A DNA stretch of 64,000 nt. Origin: Segatella copri. GTDB lineage: Bacteria > Bacteroidota > Bacteroidia > Bacteroidales > Bacteroidaceae. A model generated the notes under the pieces. It searched no databases and was not told where the DNA came from. It was given only the letters and a program-made list of their open reading frames with translations. Position numbers and translations under genes: made by a program. Positions 40,199-49,113 of this stretch are shown in pieces. Location of the stretch: contig NZ_JAPDUW010000002.1 of NCBI RefSeq assembly GCF_026015295.1, positions 103,501-167,500 on the forward strand. Reading direction: 5' to 3'. The first letter of the stretch is position 1. The number at the start of each line of letters is the position of its first letter.

Positions 40199-41236
40199 AT
40201 GATTTCATTTGAAAGTGATTACAACAATGGTATGCTGCCAGAGATTCTAGAAGCTCTTGGCAAGACAAACGGTGATAAAACATCTGGTTATGGTTTTGAT
40301 CCATACTCAGAATCTGCAAAAGAGAAAATCCGCAAGGCTGTGGACAATGAGAATGCAGAAGTCTTCTTCCTGATAGGCGGTACGCAGACCAACACCACCG
40401 TTATCGACTCCGTGCTCATGGGATGCGAAGGAGTAATCTGTGTGGAAACCGGTCATATCGAGGTACATGAATCAGGAGCAGTAGAAGCTTTCGGGCATAA
40501 GGTCATTACCCTGCCAGGAAAAAACAGCAAGCTGACAACCGGCACCCTGTCAGCCTATATGGATACCTTCCTAGCCGACGAATCGCATCCTCACATGGTA
40601 CAGCCAGGCATGGTTTATATCTCGATGCCGACTGAGTTCGGAATGGTCTACACCAGAGAAGAACTGGCTGCGCTGTATGCAACCTGCCAGAAATATGACC
40701 TCCGTCTCTTCATCGATGGTGCACGACTGGGATACGGTCTGGTTTCAGGGGCATGCGACTATGACTTGCCATTCCTTGCAAAACATTGTGATGTATTCTA
40801 TATCGGCGGAACCAAGGTGGGTGCCATGATGGGAGAAGCTGTGGTATTCTCGGGCATGAAGGCACCGAAATACTTCTTCACCAACGTGAAGCGTCATGGA
40901 GCCTTGCTTGCCAAGGGCAGAATGCTCGGCATCCAGTTTGACACACTGTTTACGGATGAGCTCTATTTCAAGATATCGCGCCATGCCATCGCTATGGCTA
41001 CCCGCATCCGCAGCATCTTCGAAAAGCATGGCATCGCCATTGCCTACGATTCTCCAACCAATCAGCAGTTTGTAGTACTCTCACCTACCCTCTACGAAGC
41101 CCTTTCCCAAAAAGTAGCATTCGAGATATGGGAAAGAAAGAGCGAACATGAAATCATCTGCCGATTCGTGACAAGCTGGGCAACAAAGGAGGAAGAACTC
41201 GACGAGCTAGACCGTATACTTCAAGCTTACGCCTAA
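40199..41236 (+). CDS. low-specificity threonine aldolase-like PLP enzyme
   Basis: A 345-residue enzyme from Met 40199; the frame is open 13 codons upstream into the promoter. It belongs to the beta-eliminating lyase/threonine aldolase family: GGTQTNTTVIDSVL, CVETGHIEVHESGAVEAFGH (PLP-stacking His), LRLFIDGARLGYGL (PLP-binding Asp and the DGAR motif) and VFYIGGTKVGAMMGEA with the Schiff-base Lys. It would split L-threonine or allo-threonine into glycine and acetaldehyde. The substitution of GTKNG by GTKVG hints at altered specificity. It is convergent with the arginase-like gene. Confidence 0.88.
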   Translation: MISFESDYNNGMLPEILEALGKTNGDKTSGYGFDPYSESAKEKIRKAVDNENAEVFFLIGGTQTNTTVIDSVLMGCEGVICVETGHIEVHESGAVEAFGHKVITLPGKNSKLTTGTLSAYMDTFLADESHPHMVQPGMVYISMPTEFGMVYTREELAALYATCQKYDLRLFIDGARLGYGLVSGACDYDLPFLAKHCDVFYIGGTKVGAMMGEAVVFSGMKAPKYFFTNVKRHGALLAKGRMLGIQFDTLFTDELYFKISRHAIAMATRIRSIFEKHGIAIAYDSPTNQQFVVLSPTLYEALSQKVAFEIWERKSEHEIICRFVTSWATKEEELDELDRILQAYA

Positions 41237-41241
41237 GAAGG

Positions 41242-42006
41242 CTAAGGATGGTTCTCCTCCAGAATCATCCTTAACAATTCTTCATTTGCCTCGTTGTTAA
41301 TCTCTGCATCCTCCAACTCAGAGAAATAGTCAAGCGTAGCTGAACATTCGCCTGTAATATCTATCCCTATCACTTTCTCATGGGCATAGATGATGCGAAG
41401 CACGGCTTGGAGCTGCATAAGTGTCATATCTCCATTGCTCCAGTCGGTGATGGCATCCTGCTTTCTCAATACATCCTTATCTATGGATATGTAAACCGGC
41501 TCATGTATAAGTTTACCAGCCTTCGACGGCCAAGCCTGGTGATGGTCTATCTCTGCCTGACTGTAGAACAACACCCTCTCTCTCAAGTGAACAGGCACCT
41601 GGGCTATCAACTCGTCCGATGCCCCCACTATGATAATGTGTTTGACAAACGGGTTCTTCTCCAAAACATCTCTCACCCAACCACCACATGACACAACACC
41701 CTCCCATTCCGGTTGCTGCATATCCGGATGATGGTCGAAAACTATGAGCGAGAAAGGTTCATGAATTCTTGACACCCAATATTCCGTAAGATAATGGAAA
41801 TCTCCGGAATCTATGAAATGAACGGCTTTGGCAGGAAAAGGAGCCAATCGGCGATGCAGTTCCTCGCTACCCTCTTCGTCACAATAGCAGTCTACCCCTT
41901 TCATGTCCCGGCAATCTACATGGATAATATTCTTATTTGAGGCAAATGCCTCCAATTCGTATACGCCGGTAAAGTTAAGGAGAATGATAGGTATTTTCTT
42001 TTTCAT
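41242..42006 (-). CDS. arginase-like (ureohydrolase fold) protein
   Basis: A 254-residue protein with the metal motifs of the arginase/agmatinase superfamily in diverged form: IDSGDFHYLTEYW (G-D-x-H), LIVFDHHPDMQQ (D-x-H-x-D as DHHPD), VYISIDKDVLRKQD (S-x-D-x-D) and VIGIDITGE. All manganese ligands seem to be present, but the protein is shorter than classic arginases (about 300 residues) and the N-terminus differs. Substrate is uncertain: an arginine, guanidino or formimino compound is possible. It ends five bases from the convergent aldolase gene. Confidence 0.8.
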   Translation of the reverse strand: MKKKIPIILLNFTGVYELEAFASNKNIIHVDCRDMKGVDCYCDEEGSEELHRRLAPFPAKAVHFIDSGDFHYLTEYWVSRIHEPFSLIVFDHHPDMQQPEWEGVVSCGGWVRDVLEKNPFVKHIIIVGASDELIAQVPVHLRERVLFYSQAEIDHHQAWPSKAGKLIHEPVYISIDKDVLRKQDAITDWSNGDMTLMQLQAVLRIIYAHEKVIGIDITGECSATLDYFSELEDAEINNEANEELLRMILEENHP

Positions 42007-42186
42007 ATTGAATCAATTTTCTAAATGCTGATTGCAAAAATACCTAATATTCATAAATACTTGATGAATTATACATTATATTATTGTTAAAATTAGATTT
42101 TTTTATACTTCTACACAGATTTACCAAAATCATATTAAAACAATTTAATTTTCAACAAAAACATAGTAAATTCGTATTTTTATCTA

Positions 42187-42195
42187 TATCTTTGC
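42187..42195 (+). promoter_or_regulatory. promoter box of the CNNM transporter
   Basis: TATCTTTGC lies about 150 bases before the transporter start, leaving a long leader with a small frame and a perfect hairpin. Confidence 0.6.
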
Positions 42196-42216
42196 AGAAA
42201 ATTGAAACATATAGTT

Positions 42217-42300
42217 ATGGTATTTAAAAATGCACTTATATTGGATAAACATAGATGTAATGTTCCCCATTACATCCTCAACCGTAGTCTTCGGAAATAA
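42217..42300 (+). CDS. possible 27-residue leader peptide with hairpin
   Basis: ATG 42217 to TAA 42300 encodes MVFKNALILDKHRCNVPHYI, then LNRSLRK. It lies in the transporter's leader, after the promoter box. Inside it, GATGTAATG (42254-42262) and CATTACATC (42268-42276) form a perfect 9-bp hairpin with a 5-base loop. Translation of this peptide would open that hairpin. A regulatory leader is possible; chance cannot be excluded. Confidence 0.35.
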   Translation: MVFKNALILDKHRCNVPHYILNRSLRK

Positions 42301-42347
42301 TATCTATCTTGCTTGAGATAACATATTATTAACGAATTTAAAATTAC

Positions 42348-43403
42348 ATGGGTTTAATCATTTTATATTTTTTAGGTGCTCTGTCACTATCCTTTTTATG
42401 CTCCGTCCTGGAGGCGGTATTACTTTCTACTCCGATGTCGTTTATCTCGATGAAGGAGAATCAAGGCAGCAAGACTGCCTCACTGATGAAACAGTATAAG
42501 AATAATGTAGACCGTCCGGTGGGTGCCATTCTTTCACTCAACACCATCGCCCACACCATCGGTTCTGCCGGTGTAGGAGCCGAGTCTATGAAACTCTTTG
42601 GCGAAGAATACTTCGGCATCATTTCCGCCATTCTCACTCTGTTGATTCTGGTACTTTCAGAAATCATCCCGAAAACCATCGGAGCTTCATATTGGCGCTC
42701 TCTTGCCATGACATCTACCAAGATCATCCGTGTGCTCATCTTTATCACCTATCCTTTGGTACTGCTTTCGGAACTTATCACTAAGGTATTTACTCCGAAG
42801 AACCACCAGGCTTCCGTGAGTCGCGAAGAGGTATCGGCCATGGTAGACGTAGGTACTACAGAAGGCATCTTCCGCGAATCGGAAAGCAAGATCATCAAAA
42901 GCTGCATTCGCCTGGCAGGAGTAAAGGCAAAGGAGGTTATGACTCCATCCATTGTAGTAGAATCAGCCAACATGAATCTGACTACCAAGGAGTTTTACGA
43001 ACAGAAAGAATGGAATTTCTCACGCATTCCCGTTTATGACAACAACAAGGATATCATTGTGGGATACGTATTGAAAGATATGGTTCTCAAATTGGTTTCA
43101 GACGATGAGTTCCAAACCAGATTATCCGAGCTGATGCGTCCTATTCTTTCCTTCAACGAGGATGAATCTCTATACCAGATATGGGAAAAAATGTTGGAAA
43201 AACGAGAACACATCTCTATCATCGTAGATGAATACGGATGTCTGAGAGGAGTGGTTTCCATGGAAGACGTAATCGAAACGATGACTGGCGTAGAAATCGT
43301 GGATGAAGACGATGTGGCAGTGGATATGCAGGCATTGGCTAAGGAAAAATCGCGCATGATGCACCAAGGTATTGTATCTGCCATTCCTGGCAGTAAAGCT
43401 TAA
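42348..43403 (+). CDS. CNNM/CorC-type transporter (DUF21 plus CBS pair)
   Basis: A 351-residue membrane protein. Residues 1-150 are the DUF21/CNNM transmembrane domain (LGALSLSFLCSVLEAVLLST, NTIAHTIGSAGVGAE, LILVLSEIIPKTIGA). Residues 185-310 are two CBS domains (VKAKEVMTPSIVVESANMNL; FSRIPVYDNNKDIIVGYVLK; ISIIVDEYGCLRGVVSMEDV). It lacks the C-terminal CorC_HlyC domain, so it is shorter than many relatives. CNNM/CorC proteins export Mg2+ or Co2+ in exchange for Na+ and sense nucleotides via CBS. The long leader may give metal control. Confidence 0.9.
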   Translation: MGLIILYFLGALSLSFLCSVLEAVLLSTPMSFISMKENQGSKTASLMKQYKNNVDRPVGAILSLNTIAHTIGSAGVGAESMKLFGEEYFGIISAILTLLILVLSEIIPKTIGASYWRSLAMTSTKIIRVLIFITYPLVLLSELITKVFTPKNHQASVSREEVSAMVDVGTTEGIFRESESKIIKSCIRLAGVKAKEVMTPSIVVESANMNLTTKEFYEQKEWNFSRIPVYDNNKDIIVGYVLKDMVLKLVSDDEFQTRLSELMRPILSFNEDESLYQIWEKMLEKREHISIIVDEYGCLRGVVSMEDVIETMTGVEIVDEDDVAVDMQALAKEKSRMMHQGIVSAIPGSKA

Positions 43404-43427
43404 TATTTACAGAACATTGCATTTTAG

Positions 43428-43469
43428 CAAGAGAGGGTGGGTCATGGAGTTATGACCCACCCTCTCTTG
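43428..43469. terminator. perfect bidirectional terminator
   Basis: Arms of 18 bases (CAAGAGAGGGTGGGTCAT and its exact complement) with a 6-base loop, between the convergent CNNM and alcohol dehydrogenase genes, T-rich on the plus-strand side. Confidence 0.92.
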
Positions 43470-43470
43470 T

Positions 43471-44508
43471 TTATCCCGGAAATATCGCCACCTTGATGAC
43501 TCCATCCCTGCGGTTCTCAAAGACATCGTATGCCTCTTCTATTCTTGAAAGCGGGAAACGATGGGTAATCAGAGGAGTGGTATCTATCTTTCCCTGGGCT
43601 ATCAAATCAAGGATTTCCTCACAGTCACATCCATCCACACCTCCCGTCTTGAAGATGAGGTTCTTGCCATACATATCAGGAAGCGGAAGCATCTGCGGCT
43701 TGTCATACATCGCAACGATGGTGACGATGGCATTAGGACGGGCACACTTCCAGGCAAGCTGGAAGGTATCAGGTCCACCTGCAACCTCCATCACCACATC
43801 AGCTCCCCCATGCAGACTATGTTGTTTGACAAATGCCTCACAATCCTCCGGTTCAACAACCATCACCTGAGGATAATGCTTCTGAATGAACTCTCGCCTA
43901 TCCTTTGATTTCTCACAGACGATGATGTTTCTCGGATTCTTGAGCAGGGTGCAAAGCAAACAGCAGACACCCGTAGGGCCAGCACCGATAATCAAGACAG
44001 TATCCTCTTCCGTAATATCAGATATTCTCGTAGCCCAGAATCCAGTAGCAAGGATGTCGCCAACGAAGAGCGCCTGCTCATCGCTTACCGAATCAGGAAT
44101 CTTGTTCAAGCCGGTTGTAGCATAAGGAACCCTCACATATTCCGTCTGCCCGCCATCGATTCTGCATCCCAGTGCCCATCCGCCATATGGAGAAGTACAA
44201 TTGTTCACGTATCCATGCTTGCAATAGAAGCATTCTCCACAGAAGGTCTCTACATTCACGGTTACTCTGTCGCCCGGCTTCACATGGGAAACCCTCTCCC
44301 CTACTTCCTCTACAATGCCTACCATTTCGTGGCCAACAGTAATCCCCGGTACTGCGCGAGGCACAGAACCATGCTTGATATGAAGATCACTGGTGCAGAT
44401 ACTGCTCAGCGTTACTCTTACGATGGCATCATGCTCATCTATTATCGTAGGCTTCCCTTTTTCTGTGAAGCCAAACTTTCCTTGCTGGATATATGTAAAT
44501 GCTTTCAC
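43471..44508 (-). CDS. zinc-dependent alcohol dehydrogenase (MDR family)
   Basis: A 345-residue medium-chain dehydrogenase. The catalytic zinc ligands are seen in SSICTSDLHIKHG (Cys) and TVGHEMVGIVEEVG (His-Glu). The structural zinc site is CGECFYCKHGYVNNC (four Cys). The Rossmann fold begins VLIIGAGPTGVCCLL. The C-terminus is normal. It oxidises an alcohol or polyol using NAD(P). The GHExxGxVxxVG core is intact. Resembles isopropanol/threonine dehydrogenase subgroups (GPTGV). It stands alone; the start lies after an AT-rich stretch. Confidence 0.92.
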   Translation of the reverse strand: MKAFTYIQQGKFGFTEKGKPTIIDEHDAIVRVTLSSICTSDLHIKHGSVPRAVPGITVGHEMVGIVEEVGERVSHVKPGDRVTVNVETFCGECFYCKHGYVNNCTSPYGGWALGCRIDGGQTEYVRVPYATTGLNKIPDSVSDEQALFVGDILATGFWATRISDITEEDTVLIIGAGPTGVCCLLCTLLKNPRNIIVCEKSKDRREFIQKHYPQVMVVEPEDCEAFVKQHSLHGGADVVMEVAGGPDTFQLAWKCARPNAIVTIVAMYDKPQMLPLPDMYGKNLIFKTGGVDGCDCEEILDLIAQGKIDTTPLITHRFPLSRIEEAYDVFENRRDGVIKVAIFPG

Positions 44509-44751
44509 CTTAATTATATATATAAGTATTATTATTCACGTTAAATCATGCTGCGAAGTTACAAAAAACATTTTAATCATACAAGAAAAAATACAGATTC
44601 TTTCTCACCTTTTGACCTGTAAACTATTAAAAAGTCTGTCTTTTTTTACAAGTAAGACCATTTTTTGTGATTTTTCAGCAAACAAAACCATAAAATATAC
44701 TCTGATGTTCAAATAGTTAGCCAAAAATTTGGAGAATAGAATATTTTTTCT

Positions 44752-44760
44752 TACCTTTGC
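44752..44760 (+). promoter_or_regulatory. promoter box of the 44.8-kb gene
   Basis: TACCTTTGC, with TTTG at 44728-44731 twenty bases earlier: both Bacteroidota promoter elements at ideal distance, 40 bases before the start codon. The region 44509-44799 holds no gene. Confidence 0.65.
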
Positions 44761-44799
44761 AAATGAAAGATTTGAATTCAATTTTTTACAGAATATAGC

Positions 44800-45921
44800 A
44801 TGTATCAAGATTTAGATTTTACTGATAACAATTACTATCAGGAAGATTATATAGATTCGCCGGTTGATGATTTCGACTGGATGCCTAATTTATTTGCCAA
44901 GCTCGCAAATCACCTGCGAACTTCAACTTCTGCTGATGTTATCAGACTGGGAACCATCGGCTGCATCAGAAACAATGAGCCGGGAGATGATTCACTTCTC
45001 CAATGGGAAGAAGTAGAAACAATGCGTCGCTATATAGATAGCGTCAACAGAGGCTTGGGTGCACCAGAAGATCCCACACTCCAGCAGTTGCTCCATTCTA
45101 CAGAATGGACTAACTATGGTATTTTTACCATGAACTTTATCTCGGATAAGAACCTCGACTATAAAGGAATCTGTGAGGTTGAAAATACAAATCTCTCATA
45201 CGCCAGCATGGCTTTTTTAATTGCTCTGGTAAAAGGGATGAGTATGATTAATCTCAAACATCCTTCAGCAAAGGGAGAAAACAATCATATTTTCACATAC
45301 GTAATTCCGAGTCAATTCTCCACCTTCTCCTTTGCTTCATTCCTCAATGTGGCCAATGCACGTCTCGCTAACAAAGAAGATATTTCTGAACAGGAGATTG
45401 AAGAGTTGACCCAACTTGCTTTCAAGAGTCGCTACTGGAAACAAGAGACCTCACTCAAGAGTAAAGACAGCGAGTTGTTCATCTATGTCCTCAAGAACAT
45501 CATTTCGGAAATTCTGGGACTGAAGCTTGACATCAATGCGGAATCCTTTGCCAAACAGGCAAAGAAGGAAGAGAAAAAGACTGCCACTCCAACTGTAGAT
45601 AACCATAAGAAGAAGGAGAAGAAGGAAAAGAAAAAAGAAAAGACTATCCTGAAAGATAATTCCAAACCTTCTTTGGCATCTACGATGGTAAAAGTCTTAA
45701 CAGAGGAGTCTCTCCCGCAAACCAAAGAGAGTCTTATCGATAAGACTATGCAACTCTATCCTACTCTCAAGATAAACTGTTTCAACACCACCCTATCAAG
45801 ACTCCATAAAAATGAAGTTCTGAATTATTATAATGGTGGACTGATTGGAATTAAAGGCAAAAGATACGGAAGAGGCTACAAGATAATTAGCCGTTTACAT
45901 AAACATAAGGAAACAGATTAA
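44800..45921 (+). CDS. hypothetical protein with Lys-rich linker and winged-helix-like end
   Basis: A 373-residue protein not matching a family known to me. Residues 1-250: acidic start (DFTDNNYYQEDYIDSPVDDF), then a globular alpha/beta part. Residues 258-285: a very basic linker (KKKEKKEKKKEKTILKD). Residues 290-373: a possible winged helix (SLIDKTMQLYPTLKINCFNT, LSRLHKNEVLNYYNGGLIGI), with a basic end. A nucleic-acid-binding role is plausible. It has its own promoter and terminator. It adjoins the rep/par region but shares no visible signal with it. Confidence 0.75.
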   Translation: MYQDLDFTDNNYYQEDYIDSPVDDFDWMPNLFAKLANHLRTSTSADVIRLGTIGCIRNNEPGDDSLLQWEEVETMRRYIDSVNRGLGAPEDPTLQQLLHSTEWTNYGIFTMNFISDKNLDYKGICEVENTNLSYASMAFLIALVKGMSMINLKHPSAKGENNHIFTYVIPSQFSTFSFASFLNVANARLANKEDISEQEIEELTQLAFKSRYWKQETSLKSKDSELFIYVLKNIISEILGLKLDINAESFAKQAKKEEKKTATPTVDNHKKKEKKEKKKEKTILKDNSKPSLASTMVKVLTEESLPQTKESLIDKTMQLYPTLKINCFNTTLSRLHKNEVLNYYNGGLIGIKGKRYGRGYKIISRLHKHKETD

Positions 45922-45932
45922 GGCTAAATTTT

Positions 45933-45988
45933 GTGCCAAGAAAATCCAAAGGCTAAAGACCATTGGGCTTTCTTGGCACTATTTTTTC
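45933..45988 (+). terminator. terminator of the 44.8-kb gene
   Basis: GTGCCAAGAAA and TTTCTTGGCAC, perfect 11-bp arms with a 25-base loop, followed by a T-rich run. Confidence 0.85.
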
Positions 45989-46236
45989 TTGAAAGTTTGC
46001 AAGAGTTTTCCATCAGGCGCAAACAGTTCATTCCTGACCTCAAAAGTTGATGGCTCTGGTTTCACGTTGGGCCATGACTGGTATAACCATCATAGAACTT
46101 GTGAATGCGGTGAGAACTTACTTGAAAGCAGTTCAATGACAAAATAATAATCTAAAAAGAAACTTACTTGTAGTTTTTCCGTCAATTAGTCAATTCTACA
46201 ATTAGACAATTATGAATTTGATTCTCTATAAGGAGA

Positions 46237-46575
46237 AAACCACAAAACTGTTTACCTAAAACCACAAAACCACGCATAAACCACAAAGTTGTTTACCAAA
46301 AATCACTGCATTTTGTAGCACAAACCACATTTTTGTTTACCTAAACCACTATTCTATTTACCTAAACCACTAAACTGTTTACCTGAAACCACTATTTTGT
46401 TTACCAGAAACCACAAAACTGTTTACCTATCCTAGTAAAAAGCAGTTGCTCCTTTTTAGGTAAATAGAAATGTGGTTTTTACCTAGTTAAATTCATGAGA
46501 AAAACAGGTAAACAGAAATGTGGTTTATGAGAAAAATCGATGAACGTTCTGCCAGGTAAACAGTTTTGTGGTTTT
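46237..46575. repeat. iteron cluster A (origin of replication)
   Basis: At least seven direct copies of AAACCACaaaacTGTTTACC (starts 46237, 46278, 46322, 46343, 46364, 46386, 46408; period 21-22 bases), two decayed copies, then three copies in inverted orientation (GGTAAA...TGTGGTTT) ending at 46575. Typical binding sites of a Rep_3 initiator. Confidence 0.9.
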
Positions 46576-46744
46576 TAAATTCTTATTCAGTTGCTACTAA
46601 AGAAAGAATCAAAATGTCTAGACAACTCCTTTAGTCGTTTTACATAATATACTAATATACTGATAGTTATACACATACTCAAATTGTATTCAGGTGCCTG
46701 ATTTCAAATAGAATTAGATAAATAATAATATCTTATCAAGATAA

Positions 46745-46830
46745 AAACCACAAAACTGTTTACCAGAAACCACTATTTTGTTTACCTGAAACCACTATTT
46801 TGTTTACCAAAAACCACAAAACTGTTTACC
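46745..46830. repeat. iteron cluster B
   Basis: Four direct iterons with a 21-22 base period (AAACCACAAAACTGTTTACC and AAACCACTATTTTGTTTACC types) in AT-rich DNA 250 bases before the end of the rep gene. Confidence 0.9.
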
Positions 46831-46948
46831 TAAGAATAAAAGACTGATATAAAAATGATATAACTTATTACATATCAAATTATAACACGGATTTGGTAAA
46901 TAATTAATATAACCTCAAAATGGAATGAATTATATACATGACATTTCA

Positions 46949-47013
46949 GGTAAACAGTTTTGTGGTTTTGATGATAAGCCATTCTTAAAAGTAGGTAAAC
47001 AGAAATGTGGTTT
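46949..47013. repeat. iteron cluster C, inverted pair
   Basis: Two inverted iterons, GGTAAACAGTTTTGTGGTTT (46949) and GGTAAACAGAAATGTGGTTT (46993), 44 bases apart, close to the 3' end of the rep gene. Confidence 0.88.
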
Positions 47014-47077
47014 TGCATACTATCAAAAAGAGGAAGTACGGTACTCCCCTACTTCCTCTTCTGCTTTCTTGTTCTGC

Positions 47078-48373
47078 TTAGCCTCTATAGAATACAGGCA
47101 TGAATGAACCGACACAGTCAAAAAATTCTTGTGCCAGCCTTTCAAGACCCGATGTTTTCAAAGCAGCAAAATCATCATCACTAGCAGCAATACAGAATCT
47201 GTCATTCTTGATTCCTATGAATTTGCATCTGCCCAACAGGGCTTGCTGACTGGTATCCTGTACCATCGAAATAAACTGATTCCATTGCTCAAAACCTTGA
47301 GTCGTGTCTACTTCTATCTTCTTGTCAGGATTCTGATATACATGCGCAAAAAGATCTCCCTGCTGCGTGGCATCATCAGATGTTTTCTTTCCTCTATTAC
47401 GGTTTATTTTTTCATTCAGACGACGAGCAATATCTGCATCTTTATCTCCGATATGATTGATACCTACATCCGTCCGCTTGATATGGAAGATAACATATTC
47501 AGGATCTCCCTTATGCTTTCCGTTCCGATAAACAAAGTCTTCTTCAGAAAATTCATCAAATACGATATCTGTCTCACTGCGACTAGCCATTCTGTTGAGA
47601 TCTTCCCTTACCACATCGAGTACCTGTTTTCTGAATTGCGAGAATTTAGGATATTTATTCATCACAGGCTCCCCCTTGTCGTCAAGCAGAATATTGCCAT
47701 GTTCATCAAGTTCTACCAGACCCAAATACTGTTTCATCGGCAAAAACTCAACCTTAACATCCAGGCTCTTGTCTAGTCCCATCTGACGAAGCAGATATAT
47801 ATAGAGTCGAGGTGTATTCACCTTCTTGGAATATTTAGCAATCATGGAGATATGGTGAATATATCCCTGACGCATATCAAAAAGGCTCATAGTGAGTTTT
47901 GGATCTATCTCAAGTATTACTTCACCCTTGATGCGTTCTACTTTCTCACCATCGCTCTTTGTATAGCCTTTCTGCGTTGTCGGAATCTCGATGTTTGAAA
48001 ATACGTGCTGTATCTTCTCTGTCTTGCTATCCGTCTTTACACGCACCGACAGGTTGAGGATATCGTTCTTCAGCGTATCACGCAGATTCTTATAATTATG
48101 AAACTCCGTTGATACCTGAAAATCCTTGATGTCTATTTTGATGGGCGGAATCTCCATAACAGCATGCTCTATTCCTTTCTCGAAAAGATAGTCGGAGCGT
48201 GCATCTCCAAGCACTCTCTTCTCGGTAAAATACTCTTCAACATACTTCTGCAGATGGGTACTTGCAACCATCAATATGTTTTGTTGCAATAATGTATATT
48301 GCTTATCCAATTTTGTCAGCGAAAAAGGTGTGTTAATCCACACCAGATTCTTGTTTCCTTTTGGTTCACTCAT
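47078..48373 (-). CDS. Rep_3/RepB-family replication initiator
   Basis: A 431-residue initiator from Met 48373; eleven further codons upstream consist of iteron DNA. Two winged-helix domains typical of Rep_3: residues 20-170 (WINTPFSLTKLDKQYTLLQQ, then IPPIKIDIKDF) and 175-300 (MSLFDMRQGYIHHISMIAKY, NTPRLYIYLLRQMG, YPKFSQFRKQVLDVVREDLN). A charged C-terminal part (RNRGKKTSDD) and a last domain of about 90 residues follow. It binds iterons and opens the origin; iterons immediately upstream of its start indicate autorepression. It is flanked by iteron clusters on both sides and by parA upstream. Intact. Confidence 0.92.
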   Translation of the reverse strand: MSEPKGNKNLVWINTPFSLTKLDKQYTLLQQNILMVASTHLQKYVEEYFTEKRVLGDARSDYLFEKGIEHAVMEIPPIKIDIKDFQVSTEFHNYKNLRDTLKNDILNLSVRVKTDSKTEKIQHVFSNIEIPTTQKGYTKSDGEKVERIKGEVILEIDPKLTMSLFDMRQGYIHHISMIAKYSKKVNTPRLYIYLLRQMGLDKSLDVKVEFLPMKQYLGLVELDEHGNILLDDKGEPVMNKYPKFSQFRKQVLDVVREDLNRMASRSETDIVFDEFSEEDFVYRNGKHKGDPEYVIFHIKRTDVGINHIGDKDADIARRLNEKINRNRGKKTSDDATQQGDLFAHVYQNPDKKIEVDTTQGFEQWNQFISMVQDTSQQALLGRCKFIGIKNDRFCIAASDDDFAALKTSGLERLAQEFFDCVGSFMPVFYRG

Positions 48374-48374
48374 A

Positions 48375-48529
48375 TAAAAACCACATTTCTGTTTACCATA
48401 AACCACAAAGTTGTTTACCTAAAACCACTTTTTTATTTACTTAAAACCACATAAATATTTACCCGAAACCACCAAGCTATTTACCATAAACCATATTCCT
48501 ATTTACCTAAAACCACTTTTCTATTTACC
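48375..48529. repeat. iteron cluster D at the rep promoter
   Basis: Seven direct copies, some degenerate, beginning two bases before the rep start codon. They overlap the rep promoter and leader, which fits self-repression by Rep. Confidence 0.9.
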
Positions 48530-48631
48530 ATTTCAAACATAACTCATTATTAATCAAGCTATTATGCTCTCTGTAATGAATAAGAAATATATAATTTATT
48601 ATAAAGAATAATCTATAATTATCATTCTTTT

Positions 48632-48714
48632 GGTAAACAAAAATGTGGTTTTTGTAGGAACTTATACCTTATTTTTAAGCTTAGCGCTTTTTTAGGTAAA
48701 CAGTTTTGTGGTTT
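48632..48714. repeat. iteron cluster E, inverted copies
   Basis: Two inverted iterons (GGTAAACAAAAATGTGGTTT at 48632 and GGTAAACAGTTTTGTGGTTT at 48694) flanking a GCTTAGCGC-type dyad, between rep and the small partition gene. Confidence 0.88.
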
Positions 48715-48744
48715 TCACCCTTTTAATAACTACTTTTTGTTTGC

Positions 48745-49044
48745 TTACTTTTTTAAGTAATCCATCAGGATATTGTAGAGCAGGTTTTCCTGTGGGATAT
48801 CATCTGAGAGGCATTTCATCTTCAGGAGAAGGAGTTCTTCCTTGTTAAGATATGTAGCCACACTCGTTCTAGTGCGTCTTTCCTCTGCAGTCCAGTAACT
48901 TTTTCTCTTGCGACCACCTTTAGATATATTTTTATCCTCTTCGCTTTTTGCCATTTCTGTGTTTAATAAACTTGGTCGGTCGTTCATACCCATATTTTCA
49001 AGAGACTCACCAATTTCTTCTAAATTTCTTTTTGCTACAGCCAT
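48745..49044 (-). CDS. small partition/DNA-binding protein next to ParA
   Basis: A 99-residue protein, basic in the middle (GGRKRKSYWTAEERRTRTS) with a probable ribbon-helix-helix part at the end (VATYLNKEELLLLKMKC, ENLLYNILMDYL). It lies 69 bases after parA on the same strand, the place of the ParB/ParG-type centromere-binding partner. Assigned by size, charge and position; no family identified. It probably also represses the par promoter. Confidence 0.7.
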   Translation of the reverse strand: MAVAKRNLEEIGESLENMGMNDRPSLLNTEMAKSEEDKNISKGGRKRKSYWTAEERRTRTSVATYLNKEELLLLKMKCLSDDIPQENLLYNILMDYLKK

Positions 49045-49113
49045 AATTCTTATATTTTATAAGTTTATCTTCTTTTGTTTTATTATTACATGTTTCAACC
49101 TACCCTACCAAGA

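Noticed and set aside
46925..47107. 60-codon frame across iterons
   Set aside because: Its residues (GKQKCGF etc.) are translated iterons and it overlaps the rep end on the other strand.
46237..48714. Possible CRISPR array because of many 20-22-base repeats
   Set aside because: The repeats are directly adjacent with only 1-2 base gaps, occur in both orientations and surround a Rep_3 gene; there are no unique spacers. They are iterons.
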